A stretch of DNA of 64,000 nt from Nepenthes gracilis. Taxonomy: Eukaryota > Streptophyta > Magnoliopsida > Caryophyllales > Nepenthaceae. A program made the position numbers and the translations under genes. Of this stretch, positions 11,300-22,374 are shown piece by piece. Below the pieces are notes generated by a model. That model had not been told where the DNA came from, did no database searches, and worked only from the letters and a program-made list of their open reading frames with translations. Each line of letters begins with the position of its first letter. The stretch's first letter is position 1. The stretch is taken from the NCBI GenBank assembly GCA_033239525.1, contig BSYO01000025.1, positions 8,466,001 to 8,530,000 on the forward strand, in the 5' to 3' direction.

Positions 11300-11400
11300 A
11301 TTGGAGCAGGGATCAAATCATGGAAAATAAAATTTCCCTCATTTGCTGGAAGACTCAGCCTATTAAAATCAGTCCCTTGCGGTCCTTATTGACTGGAATA
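11300..11400 (+). pseudogene. LINE RT-downstream fragment
   Basis: The plus-strand translation reads IKSWKIKFPSFAGRLSLLKS. This is the conserved block that follows the RT fingers/palm in plant L1-type LINEs (SW..RFLSFAGRLQLI). A second, independent copy of the same block exists at about 14650-14700, so the two cannot belong to one linear element. No other LINE domain is recognisable in the surrounding 300 bp. Confidence 0.65.
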
Positions 11401-11949
11401 CAGCTTAGAGACAAGGAAATGGAAGCTCAAGGGAAAGCTACCTTATGGACTGGGGAGGAATAAAAAAGAAAAAAAAAATCAGTCTCATTGTCTAACATAT
11501 CCAAATATTAGGATTTTTCTTTTGGGGGAGGGGTTGAAACAATGCTCTCAGCCCAAACTGATTGAAAACCCAGTAAAAGTAGCTCCATAGTTTCTTATCA
11601 GAAAGATAACTATTCTTTAACAGGGATGCCACTTTGTCATCAACCATGTACAAAGAAAGCAAAAATAAAGAGTGAAAAAGAGAAAAACAGAACTTGATGG
11701 GATCACATTATCATGATAAGAAATACAGTTAACAATTGCACAGATTAGGTCAAGAAAGGTAATTTTCTGTATCACATAGATTAGCTCTTCTGATAAAGGA
11801 GGAAGAGATGGAAAATCAACAAATCTGGGATTGTGGACTAAGAGGTTGAGGAAGAAGAGAATTGCAGAGAAAGGACAACCCAGCCAAGGTTAAGATGGGG
11901 GGAAAAAACTGGAAAGAATTTAGTCCAAACTGTTGTCTGACAATTGACA

Positions 11950-12570
11950 AATGTGGAAAGTACTCAAGTTGCAGTTCACTTATTGGAAAATATGGATAAC
12001 TGAACAAGATGATGTGAATGATGAGTTGAAATTCAGGCAAGACAATGACAGTTTAGGTGCTGGGACAGAACACTTGGGGCTATGGAGAGATTTATCAAAG
12101 CAGAATATGAATCAGAAGCATAAGATTTTCGTGCATGATAAAACTTATTTCGTCATAAAATTAGTTACTGAGGAGGATCAATTTAAGATTTTTGAATATG
12201 GCATGTGATTCTTCTACTCAAACTCAAGTGTATTTAGGGAATGTGTCAGCTGAATTTAGCTCTGATTAGTAGACAACATCCAAGGCCTTACTTGGATTAA
12301 GTTGCCTGGCTTGAAAGCCCGTTTTTGTTGTGTGGGGAGGAGGGGGAAGGGGGAGTCTTTGTTGAACAACATTGCAAGTAAAGAGGGTAGCCTCTGTGAT
12401 CTGATAAGATGAAAGCCAATAAACATAGGATTTCATATGCCAGGGTGCTGGTTGATGTAGACACAAAGAAAGACTTAGTTGAAGACTGAAGTACTTTTTC
12501 CCGATGGCTCTATACCAAAACAGAAGGTTGTTTAGGAATTGACTCCAATAAAAGAATGTAACTGGTGGGA
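11950..12570 (+). pseudogene. LINE ORF1 remnant (DUF4283 / zinc-knuckle type)
   Basis: The fragment at 12120-12210 reads FVHDKTYFVIKLVTEEDQF, resembling the DUF4283 core. Further on, in changing frames, come KLPGLKARF and, near 12500, GSIPKQKVV followed by a stop. These resemble the segment leading to the CCHC knuckle (QKVVYEW.P). Similarity is to the plant LINE ORF1 plan and not to a host protein. It is heavily frameshifted. Confidence 0.5.
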
Positions 12571-13289
12571 AACCTTCCCAATCAAAGACGAAACATACAT
12601 TTCAAAAATTCAATTTATATTCACCCCGTAGATAACTGAGACTACAACTCAATTGATACACTTAATGACATGGAAGTTGGAAAATAAGCAAACTTACTAG
12701 AAAAGTTATTCAAGGCCCAAAATAACTTATAAGTCCTAACTCAACTAAGAAACCAAATAATTTGACCACAAAAAAATACCTAGAATAAAACCTTCGAAAA
12801 TATTATACAATTTGGAAACACAACTCAAACGTATCTAAATTACAATAATAACCTGATATAATGCATATTAATTTCTGATGACCAACAGTCAGTGATTTCC
12901 CTTGCATTTCTGCTTGTTTGTAGAGCTGAACCAAAGATGAACAGTGCAGAGACCAAAGGGTGAGGGAAAGTGTCCACAGCAGCCTCAGAAGATGCAGAAA
13001 GCAGCAGTAGATCAGAAACCTAGGAACAGCAAAGAATGGACAGTTGTGACAACTAAGTCCGCATCAAAAGGTAGATCACTTGAAAAACAAGGAGTCCAAA
13101 ACAGATTATGAATGGTGAGACTTGGATTCAGCTCTCTGTATGATCAGATCTGGATACTAAAGCGAAATTATGTCAAATGTGGAGAGTGTTTTACTTCCTT
13201 CTTTTGATTGTTGCAGTCTGCAGTAGGGGACATTAGAGGGAATAATAAGCCAATAAACAATGTGAAAGGAGGCATTTCAATGCCAAGTA

Positions 13290-13760
13290 TAAGTTGTGTT
13301 TGGTAGGAGTGCTAGAAACCAAAAGCTAAACCCCGACATTTCAAGAAAAATTTACAATAATTGTGCCAAAGGCTGGGAACTGGGACGATTAACAACTTCA
13401 ATTATGCTGAGGTCAGAAGGATTTGGGTCCTCTGGGACCAGAATAAGGTGAATGTGACTTATATCTGTGGTCCTGACCAGATCATTAATTACACACACGG
13501 GCAGTTTAACGGATTTTATTTAATGGTTTATGCATATTATACACCTAGGGAAAGGACCTTCTTGTTGAAAGAAATTGCTAGTTCTGGGAAAAATTGCAGT
13601 GATTCATGGTGCATTATGGGTGACTTCAATGCCATTCTTCATTAGGAAGACAAATTTGGCTATAAAGGTGTGCAAATTAAAGTATGTGAAGTTATGGAAG
13701 GCTGTTTTGCAGACGTGGGACTTCCAGACTTGAAGTGGTAAAGCCTATTTCCACACATGG
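13290..13760 (+). pseudogene. LINE endonuclease domain remnant
   Basis: The open stretch 13361-13645 contains RRIWVLWDQNKVNVTYICG, GFYLMVYAYYTPRERT and DSWCIMGDFNAILH. The GDFNAIL block is the characteristic late motif of plant L1 endonucleases of the APE family. The upstream part (YNNCAKGWELG, another frame) is also recognisable. A stop directly follows GDFNAILH where the family continues. The enzyme nicks target DNA to prime reverse transcription. Confidence 0.88.
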
Positions 13761-13929
13761 TAATAACCCTCTTTTAGTGATGTGTAAATCAGATAGTGCT
13801 ATTGGGACTTCAATGGTTGTTGCAGCACAGTGCCTCAGACTCTTGTTTTCTTGCCAACCACTCCTTTGTTCAAATTTCAGTATATAAGGAGGAAATGGTA
13901 GGGAAATCTAGCTTTAAGTTTCAGAATAC

Positions 13930-14860
13930 TCATTTAAATTGTTGAGGCAGCGTAGAAGAAAGAATCTGAAGACACAAAATGTTTAATGTGGTTAAAAATT
14001 TACAAGCACTCAAAGCAGACCTGAAAGCATTTAACATGAGAATTTCTCTGAGCTGTCAAACAGAATTGATGATGCCAGGGACAAGCTCTCTCAGTTGCAG
14101 CAACAGCTTAAGTAAAACAGCTCAAAAGTGCTGATTGCAAAAGCCAGACCTCAATCAGTGATTTACTATGCCATATATAAAGAGATTTTTGGCATGTCAG
14201 TGGGATCCCAGTATCCCACTGCCTCCAATGTGGCTCCACCTTTCCCCCATGGATTGAGGGGAAATAAAGGTTAAGGCAAGGTGACCCAATGTCACTTACC
14301 TGTTTGTTCTGGTAATGGAATATTTGGTTAGGAAATCCAAAGAGATAATGGTGCTGAAGTGTTTCACTTCCATCCTGATTTCAGGAGGTTGAACAAAACC
14401 AGCATTAGTTTTGCTGATGACTTAAATGTGGTTTTGCAAACAAGAATCTTCTTCCCTCAAGCGTAAGGGGAATAGTTTGAAATGTTTTTCACAGATCAGT
14501 AACCTGGATATAAACCTTAATAAAAGAGTGTTTTTTGGTGGCATATACCATGTGGAAAAGATTATGCTGATCCTTGGTATTCATCCTCCCTGTGAAGTAC
14601 TTGGGAATTCCACTTTCAATATCCGACCTCCGGCATCTGATTCGAAAGATTGGCACTAGAATCACTAGTTGGCATGCAAGATTTCTCACACCTGCAGAGA
14701 GGCTCAGCTGATGAATGCAGCTTTCTTAAGCTGAAAAGTCTACTGGGCTCAAATTTCTTTTGCAACCTAAGCATGTGGTGGATGTGTGGACACTTTATGC
14801 AGATCTTATCTATGGCCCTTTGTCGCGCTAAACAAAAGGTGGTCCCTAGTTACCTGGATA
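13930..14860 (+). pseudogene. LINE reverse transcriptase remnant with internal deletion
   Basis: The pieces in order are MFNVVKNLQALKADLKAF (13980-14030), YLFVLVMEYLVRKS (14300-14340), SISFADDLNVVLQ (14405-14445, with the ADD catalytic box) and ITSWHARFLTPAERLS (14655-14705). The region between about 14110 and 14250, which should hold the RT fingers, is mostly missing. Frames change repeatedly, so no product is possible. Confidence 0.8.
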
Positions 14861-15404
14861 TATAGGTAAACAAAAGAAGGTACCTATACTACTGAAATGC
14901 AATTAAGGCTATGCAAGACTGCAGTAACAAGGTGGATTGGATCCTATTGGTGTAGGGGAGAGAGGCGACATCCTTAAGCATGCTTTTGTTACTTGATTAA
15001 CGGCCAATACTAAGCTTACAGCCAAGATATCCTCATTGGATTGAGGCATATGGGGCATTATTGCTGATAGAACCTGTGTAATGCAGGAAGCATGAAGAAA
15101 CAAAGGAGCACCTGCTGTTCCAGTACGAATCTTCTAATTTTGTAAGAATGACCTGGAAATGTTAAAACTGAGGCAAAAGTGGAGAATTGAGGGGCCTACT
15201 GTGTTTGGTTACTAATACTTGTCAGATGGAGATTCTAGAGTGCTAATTTTGCAAGAGCACTACAAGCTGCTACAATACATTACTTATGGTGCGGAATGAA
15301 TAGAAGAACCTTAAGAGAACAGAGTGTGAAGCCAGATGTCCTAGTTCAGTAGATCCCAGCTGAAGTTTAGTTAAAGATCCATCCTCCAGTTAATCAGTAG
15401 TTTT

Positions 15405-15890
15405 GTACTTGGTTTATTTCTTGAACTGGGGTTGTATTTTTGTTCTAGACAGCTATAATTGGAGGAGTAGTAATCTCTATCTGTTGCAATAAATTTTATC
15501 TTTTCACCAAAAACAAAAGTTAACTAACTACAAACTCTAGCAAGGATAAATGATTAAGAGGATACTGCCTTTCCTACACAAACAATCTTCTTTATCATCA
15601 AGTAAAGTATTTTCCTTGTCCTGTTTCTGTTTTAAACTTTTTACATTGGTTTATTTCTTGAACTGGGGCTGTATTTTTGTTCTAGACCACCATAATTGGA
15701 GTAGCTGTATTCTCTCTCGGGTTCAATAAAATATAACCTTTTCACAAAATCAAAATTTAAATTATTTACAAACTCAAGCAAGGATAAATGATCAAAAGCC
15801 TGCTGCCTGTCCCCCCACAAAAAAAAACATTCTTTATCATCAAGGAGAGAATTTTCATTGTCCAGTTTCTATTTTAAACTATTTTTCATC
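15405..15890. repeat. ~245-bp tandem duplication spanning the LINE 3' end
   Basis: Copies at 15405-15646 and 15648-15890 both contain GGTTTATTTCTTGAACTGGG, TTTTTGTTCTAGAC, CATAATTGGAG, AAGGATAAATGAT, TTCTTTATCATCAAG and TTCTATTTTAAAC-like segments. Each copy therefore includes the LINE tail plus the adjoining host sequence. They differ by scattered substitutions and small indels. Confidence 0.85.
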
Positions 15891-16291
15891 ACAAAGAGGG
15901 GAATTTTCCCCTCCTCCAATGCTACTCATGGGTAATGAAAATTATTAATGCCAAACCCAAAGAACCATTGTTTCCCACATGGTGGGAAAAAGACTTTTGA
16001 TAAATTCGTTAAATTGTTTTCTTGTTCAATGGCAGCTTTGCAGCGGGGAGAAGAGGGGAGTAACAGCACCTGTCATAAGCCATGCAACAGGGTATCACAT
16101 TCTGACCAGTTTTCAATGATAGAAAAGCGTAGGCCACAAATATGCAAGCACTGATTGTGGCATTGATGATGCCATTAGCTGGAAAGTAAGAGCAACAAAT
16201 TACAGATATGATCTGCTGCCGATTAATAATGTTAATTAAATACAGAGTAAAATTGCACAACATTTTTTGGTAGGCCAATTGCATAATTTAC

Positions 16292-19200
16292 CTGTTCTTC
16301 ATTGTAGCTAGAAGGACAGATGAAAGAATTATCTGTAAGAATATTTCCTTCATCCCTTGCAGAAACCAGCATGTTGTCATCATTTTTAGCCACATTGACA
16401 CAGTTCTTTGAATAATAACTTGATGCCTGGAACTGGAGATTTTCTTCCTCCATTTCGGCTTCTTCTATTAATTCAGTCTCCAAAGAAGAAAAATTGGACA
16501 GAACTGAAACATGCTCCACCGAGGCAGGAGTTTGGTTTTCCACTAGGGCTGAAAAAGTCAGATCTTCTGGAGGCATCTTTAAACTATCATCTTCATGGAC
16601 AGCAACCTGAGCTCCTGTATCATAATATTGTTTGAGAGTCTGATGCTCTTCACTTTTAGACACCTCCTCCTCAAAAAATATGACCTTCTCCACCAATCTA
16701 GCATCAGAAAAAGATGAACCCAAGTGAATAAAATGTTCAGGCATCATTGACACGTTTAAATGGCCTATGTCTTCATTAACCCCAGCAAACTCAAGTTTCG
16801 TGTTATCGTGTCCACTAGTCCCTTTCATCTCCCATGTGGAGCTCAAAATCTCTTTGTTTTTATAAGAATTCTTCTCCAGATCTTCATTGCACACTTCAGA
16901 TTCTTTGCTTTCAGATAGATCTTTTTGTTCATTTGCCGACAAATTAACCTTGGATGTTTCTATTTGCAGAATGGAATCAATGGAGGAGAGATTCTTCACA
17001 GCTGTTGGACTTAAATCATAAACAGGATCCTTGAAGTTGGGTTTACTCTCATTCACTTCACCAGTATGTGTGGAATTCGATGCATCCATTGAATGCTCTG
17101 CAGAAATACAAGAGTCCCCAACAAACTCATGTCCTCGTTTCCCCACATTAACCAAGCTTTCATCTGCTTCAACACGATTAACATCATTATAATGTTTTTC
17201 CAACAATGATGAGCTGGAGCTAATATGGTGCTTCTCTTCAATTGCTTCCATCAAATGAGTATCGACAGTGGGGATTTCTGCAGAGGCCACCAAAGGGTCT
17301 CCTTCAGACACCCATAAAACTGCTGCCGGGCAAATTTCCCTATTCCCTAATTTGGTATCAGGAGATGTTTGGGATCCTGAACTAGGATAAATTTCCACCT
17401 CACCTAATTGAATTTCAGGCACATTAAGGTTAAAATCTCTCTTATCATACAGGTTATCTGAGACTGAATCCACATCTTCAGATGCATGACTTCCCTTCTC
17501 AACATGGTCAGAGGCATGATCTACGTCAGGAACTATTTTGGTCTGTTCAGTATAGTTATCATAATCAATCATCTTCATTTCATCCTCGTCTACAACTGCA
17601 GATGTTGATTCCGTTCCAGCCACAGAGCTCAACTTGGATTCACTAAGATCACTTGGTAATCGATGGAATGAAGAATAGCTTGTCCCTTCTGAAGCCATAC
17701 CTTCTGTCATAAAATAAGGTCTGAATCGTGTAGCACGACTAACATCTCTGCTCTCATGCCTGGGAAACTCAAAGGACAATGATCCCACAGTGAAACTTTC
17801 ATGCCTATGAAATAATGGTTCCTTCGAGTCAAATTCCACAAACTCCTGTTGGAAACCGTCCGTCATAAGATCAGGCTTTTCTTCACTAGAGTCATAAGGA
17901 AGATCAAAAGGATTTTGTCTTGGTTGCAAAACAGACGGGGCAGAACCAGGGATGCTGTCATAGGTATCACGAGGAAGGTCGAAGGGGTTGTGCCTTCTTG
18001 TTGAAATGGTTGGAACTTGGAATGGAAGATCTAAGCCATCCAAGTCAATCAAATTCTTCTCTGCCATCATTCTCAAATTCTGCCTTGCCCTTCTTCTTGC
18101 AATAAGGCTCTCCAACCGTTGGTTCCTTTCCAATTCAGAACTTCCTAAATCCATAAGATTCTTTTGGTCATCCTCTGTCCACGTAATTACAGACTGAGAC
18201 ACATCTTCTTTACCTCCCTGAGTTTCTTCGTCTTCATCTTCATCTTCATCTTCATCTTCATCATTCTCATCCCCAATAGCTCCATCCTCCTCTTCTTGAT
18301 GATCAGATTCTGCAACTGAATGAACAGTACTCTCAGGTGATTTATTAGATTCCTCAAATGGCACGGCAAAGCTTTCATGAGATAGATGAGCAGGCAGAGG
18401 ATCTTCTGAGTCTAGAAGTGGATGAAGCTCATCAAGCATGGGAATAATGTCAGCCATGGAAGCATCAGGAGAGGAACTCTCATCCCCATCAGACTCATAA
18501 TCCAAGTCATCATCATTGTCATCACCACCACCATGATCACCATCTATCTGTTTCCATGGCCCCAGCGAAGATTCTAAGCCATCCCCTATAATGAGATCTG
18601 CAGATCCTTCCACTGAACTATGATCCTCTAAATTCTCAGCTCCCAGCTTGCACTCCTGAGAATATTGATCCTCAAAAACTTCATTATCGCTAGAAGCAGC
18701 TTCAACCTCCTCTGTCTCCCTATGACCTTTCTTCAACTGTTCAATCTCAAACTTCTCATATCCGCTATTCCCCTCTTCACTCAATTGATTCTCAAATCTA
18801 ACCTCCCGGGAATTCTGATAACTATGCACCGAATCATGGGACACAACATCATCTTGCTCAAATCTATCAACCCTGTCACTATCATCAAGCAATGGTGCTT
18901 CTTCAATGGCCTTCTCTACAATCTCTCTCCTCACGGCTGTGTACCCAACATCTTTACCAAACTTCTCAACTTTCTCAACAACTGTGGTATTCTCCAACCT
19001 CCCAGTTTTTGAAGGTGAGATTTTAGTGGCTATTTTCTTATCTTTTTCTAATTCAGGAATGTCTGGTTGCCCAAAACTCAAAAGCATTCCGAGCAAAACA
19101 GCAGTGCAAACAAGAACAGGAGAAGCAGACACCAGTAACGAAAACAAAGAAGGGAAAGACCTGTAAAGCATAATCAAGAACAACAAAATGCCCGCCAGAA

Positions 19201-19297
19201 ACGGATGATCGCTTGCTGATCTATAGCATGTCCTGATCGCTACCATCACCATTTTGGTGGTCATTTTAACTCCAATTTTCAACTCATCACGAACCAT
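16292..19297 (-). CDS. Exon 1 of an At5g17910-like acidic membrane-anchored protein
   Basis: Encodes residues 1-1002, joined in phase 0 to exon 2 for about 1562 residues. The ATG at 19297 has a stop (TAG) two codons upstream in frame, so it is the first usable start. Two hydrophobic segments (about 33-45 and 51-74) near the N-terminus suggest membrane anchoring with a large cytosolic tail. Acidic runs lie at 251-275 and 343-358. The block at 388-420 contains ELERNQRLESLIARRRAR and NLIDLDGLDLPF; NPFDLP occurs at 437-442 and 462-467. These, with ADIIPMLDELHPLLD at 282-296, match my memory of the plant family with Arabidopsis At5g17910. No enzyme motif is visible and the role is unknown. Past the donor the frame runs on for 19 codons into the intron. 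Confidence 0.9.
18231..18263 (-). repeat. Coding hexanucleotide microsatellite (TCTTCA)n
   Basis: About five and a half TCTTCA units on the plus strand encode the alternating Asp-Glu run at residues 343-358 of the exon 1 product. The repeat keeps frame, so length changes would only lengthen or shorten the acidic tract. Confidence 0.9.
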
Positions 19298-19860
19298 TTT
19301 CTATTTACCAAAATCCGTTCGATTCTAGCAAACTGCAGAGTAGAAAAGCGGTGGTGTAAATATCAATTTTCTCTACTGTATTTGGTGAAACTGAAAAAAA
19401 AAAGAAAGAAAGAAAGAAAGAAAAAGCAGAGAAAGAGAGAGTACACGACCACGTAAATTAGGATTGCGATGAAGCTGAACCCAGGAAAATCGGATAATGA
19501 ATCACAGTTTGCGTGAATCTGTGCCAGCGACGGAAGATATGGACAGGATTAAGGCCGTCGGCAGATGAATTCTAGTGAGAAAGAGAGGCAGAGAAAGCAG
19601 CTTGAAAGATGGAACATGAACAGATCCGCACAGAAGAAATTGTGAGACCAAAAAGCAAGGAATTTTGTGCTTTGCTCTCTTTAACCCTTCTTTTCAGTCA
19701 GCTACAGCTGATCAAGCTGTGACATGTGATCTCTGCTTCCCTTTGGGAGATGCAAAAGCAACGTAAAATTATACTATTCTTCCAATAATTATAATCAAAC
19801 TTACAATATAAATTAAAATTGACGCCGGCTATATAAATATAACTCAACTTCAACTGTATG
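19298..19860 (-). promoter_or_regulatory. 5' leader and possible core promoter of the host gene
   Basis: Upstream of the ATG the minus strand is pyrimidine-rich (reverse of the GAAA-type run at 19390-19445), as in many plant leaders. A TATA-like minus-strand TATATTTATATAG lies at about 19829-19842. If used, transcription would start near 19800, giving a leader of about 500 bases. No start site can be proven from sequence. Confidence 0.4.
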
Positions 19861-21298
19861 AATTTATTCATTTATTTTTATATAAATATAAAAGTGTAGA
19901 TTTAAGTTTTATAATTAGGTATTTACCTTCATTAAAAGATTCATGAAAATATAATAAGGAAGACTAGAAAAATATTGTTAGTATTTCTGCTTATTCTGTG
20001 TTTTACTTGCAAATCAAAACAATATACAAAAAACATACATTAATCTTTGTTTTTTATTTTTATTTTTTATTTTCTCCTCTACTATCATACAACTTATCTT
20101 ATTAAATACATATCTTAGCAATAAATGGTATAAAACATTATAATAATATACCGCTACTTGTCATTAAATAATATAAATAAAACAATAAGGTAAAAGAGTG
20201 GTGGTAATAAAAGTTCATTGCTAAGTATTTGTCTTTCTTTTTCTTATCCTAAAACTTTTCAATTTGGTCATTGATATTAGTTATGCCTTCCTCCTGATTT
20301 TATTTGCCAAAAAAAAAAAAAAAAATGATGAGTCCAACATAATCCCATAATGGGTTAGAACCGAATTTGGATCCAACAAATCAGCCACGGAATTAGTTTT
20401 GGGTGTCTGTTTAAAAGACAGATCGACTAAAGTTGAGTTATTAGATCGCAAATAAAATCGAACCAAGTGGGACAGATCACTACTATTATGAGACGAGCTG
20501 AAAGGGCAAATTGTTTAACCATATTTACTAATCGAATCTCGATAGATATGGGTTTTTTTTTAACCTCACAAGTGCACGAGGGTTCGGTATAATTTTTCCT
20601 ATAAGTCGGGTATTATACCTACATGGAGTTGATTTTTTACGCAAAACTAATTTTATAATTATTTTATGTATTTTTTAAAATATTAAAGAAAAATTAAAAT
20701 ATCAAATTAGTGATAATCGGAGTGACTGTAATGACTGTAGTACGGCCTTAAAGTTAACTAAAAATATGAAATATCAAACAGCAAAATTTAAATTGCTGAA
20801 AATTAAAATACTTTTGGCGGCTATAACGTCCCACGACAACAAAAATTAAAGTGCACAAAATTAAAATGTAAAAATATAAACATAATAGAGCGGCGGTGGT
20901 ATAGCAATTTAAGACTCAAAATAAAAAAAAGAATAGTAAATAAAATATAAGAATTAAATAATATAAATATAAAATTATAAAAGTGGCAGTAGCAAAGTTA
21001 TCCAAATATCAGAAAATAAATAAAATATAAAAAATTAAATAACTAAAAAAAAATAAATTTGTTAGATGTTAAATGATTGTAATAGTTAATTATAACGTAT
21101 TGATTCTCACAGTATAACGTAACACAAAATTATAAAATTTTGATATCAATTTAAAATTAAACAACTGAAAAATAAACAATACAAATTGGTGAAGTATAGC
21201 TAATTTGAAAATAAACTTCATATTAAATTAAAATGTTAATTTTTGTGAAGAAAATAAAATAAAAATAATAAAAAGAAAACAAATCCTCCCCAAATCCC
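19861..21298. other. AT-rich spacer, no gene recognised
   Basis: Very AT-rich with A and T homopolymers and no conserved open frame on either strand. Short repeats of TAAAATAT-like words near 20650-21250 are composition rather than a defined repeat. Confidence 0.6.
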
Positions 21299-21960
21299 CT
21301 CTCTCTCTCTCTCTCTCTCTCTCTCACTTTTTCTTACTCTTTCCACTCACTCTTTCTCCTTCAGCTCTCCTTTTCCTCACTGCAACTCTCTGTTCTTTTT
21401 TTTTCCTTCAACAACACACACCCAGCTCTCACTCTTCCAACTCCCCAAATCCCCTTTTCCCCGCATGTGTGTTAAGTCTTCTCTTGCGAAAGAAGAAGCA
21501 TTCGAACCACAACGATCCCAAAATTTTCACAGAAATCCAAGCCCAAAATCTCTCTACGAAAATTCTAAACGAGAAAAAAAAAAAATTGACACCCAGATGT
21601 TAAAAGCACAAATCTAGAAATACAACCCTCAATCACGTTGCAAATCACAGACCCACTTGACAAACCAGAGGACAGTAAAGTGAAATGGGAAGAAGACGCA
21701 GTATAAAAAGGAAAAGTTACGAGAAAGAGGATGGCTATGCGCCACCAGTTCAAATCCCCCCTCCAGTTCCGCACCCAAATTTCCCTCTGCTTCCTTACTC
21801 TCGTTCCTCCGCCTGAGGCAGAGCCGCTGCTCTCACCCCAGTTCCCTCTGCTTCCTGATTCACACCTCCGGCTCTTTATTTTTAGAGAAGGATAATTTTT
21901 TTTTCTTTTTTTTTTCTTTTTCTGCTGCTCTGCTCCTCGCCGCCTGCATTGCATCTTCTT
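21299..21960 (+). other. CT-rich, leader-like block headed by a (CT)13 tract
   Basis: It begins with (CT)n at 21299-21325 and continues pyrimidine-rich with CAACAACACACACCC to about 21440, then balanced composition to 21960. This looks like the 5' untranslated leader of a plus-strand plant gene, but no coding sequence follows. On the minus strand a 130-codon frame (21954-21565) is Lys/Arg- then Phe-rich with no family resemblance. A truncated promoter/leader copy, or a distal non-coding exon of the minus-strand gene, are both possible. Confidence 0.4.
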
Positions 21961-22374
21961 TTCTGCTGCGCATGTTGCTAGTGCACGCCCAGCTTTTCTC
22001 TTCTTTATTTCTTTGTTTTTTTCTCTAATTCATTCGTGGCAGTATACTGCCACCTATATATATATATTTTTTTATTTTTTTATTTTTAATATATATATTT
22101 TTTCTTTTCTTTTTTTAAATATATATATATATATATTTTAACAATTTAAAATTTTGACTATACTTTTTTTCTCCGATCGACTATATAAATTGACAAAACA
22201 AAGGTTTCATATAGTCAATTCACATACTTTATTTCAAAAATTTTTATTCGAGAAATAAAACTTATATAATTAAAATATATAATTTAATTACGTAATTTAA
22301 ATAAAAATTATTAAAAATAATAAAAAATAAATAAATATAAAAATATAAAATTCAGTATTTATCATCTACCCCTT
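21961..22374. other. AT-rich low-complexity spacer
   Basis: Contains T runs and (AT)n tracts near 22056-22140 and a long AT-only stretch to 22350. Nothing coding was seen. Confidence 0.7.

Larger units (their letters stand above)
11950..15500 (+). mobile_element. Degenerate plant LINE (L1-type), opposite to the host gene
   Basis: Three successive regions on the plus strand match the plant L1 plan: an ORF1-like nucleic-acid-binding protein (11950-12570), an APE-type endonuclease (13290-13760) and a reverse transcriptase (13930-14860). They are followed by a 3' tail with CAATAAATTTTATC near 15490. Frameshifts, stops and deletions affect all parts. A 300-bp AT-rich stretch (12580-12880) separates ORF1 and ORF2 and has no recognised content. 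Confidence 0.8.
10108..16291 (-). other. Large intron of the host gene carrying LINE remnants
   Basis: The donor is GAACAG|GTAAAT (GT at 16291-16290, minus strand), a strong plant 5' splice site after a complete CAG codon. The acceptor is at 10108. The 6.2 kb length is explained mostly by a LINE in the opposite orientation (11950-15500), a second LINE scrap near 11300-11400 and tandem repeats at both ends. A small extra exon inside cannot be excluded from sequence alone, but the phase-0 join of the two large frames does not require one. Confidence 0.7.

Noticed and set aside
16009..16284. 91-codon minus-strand frame just downstream of exon 1
   Set aside because: Lies in the intron after a strong GT donor; no domain, and not needed for the phase-0 join.
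21565..21954. 130-codon minus-strand frame with Lys/Arg-rich start
   Set aside because: Composition follows the A-, T- and CT-rich DNA it lies in; no domain, no conserved wording and a poly-Phe end from a T run. Not reported as a gene.
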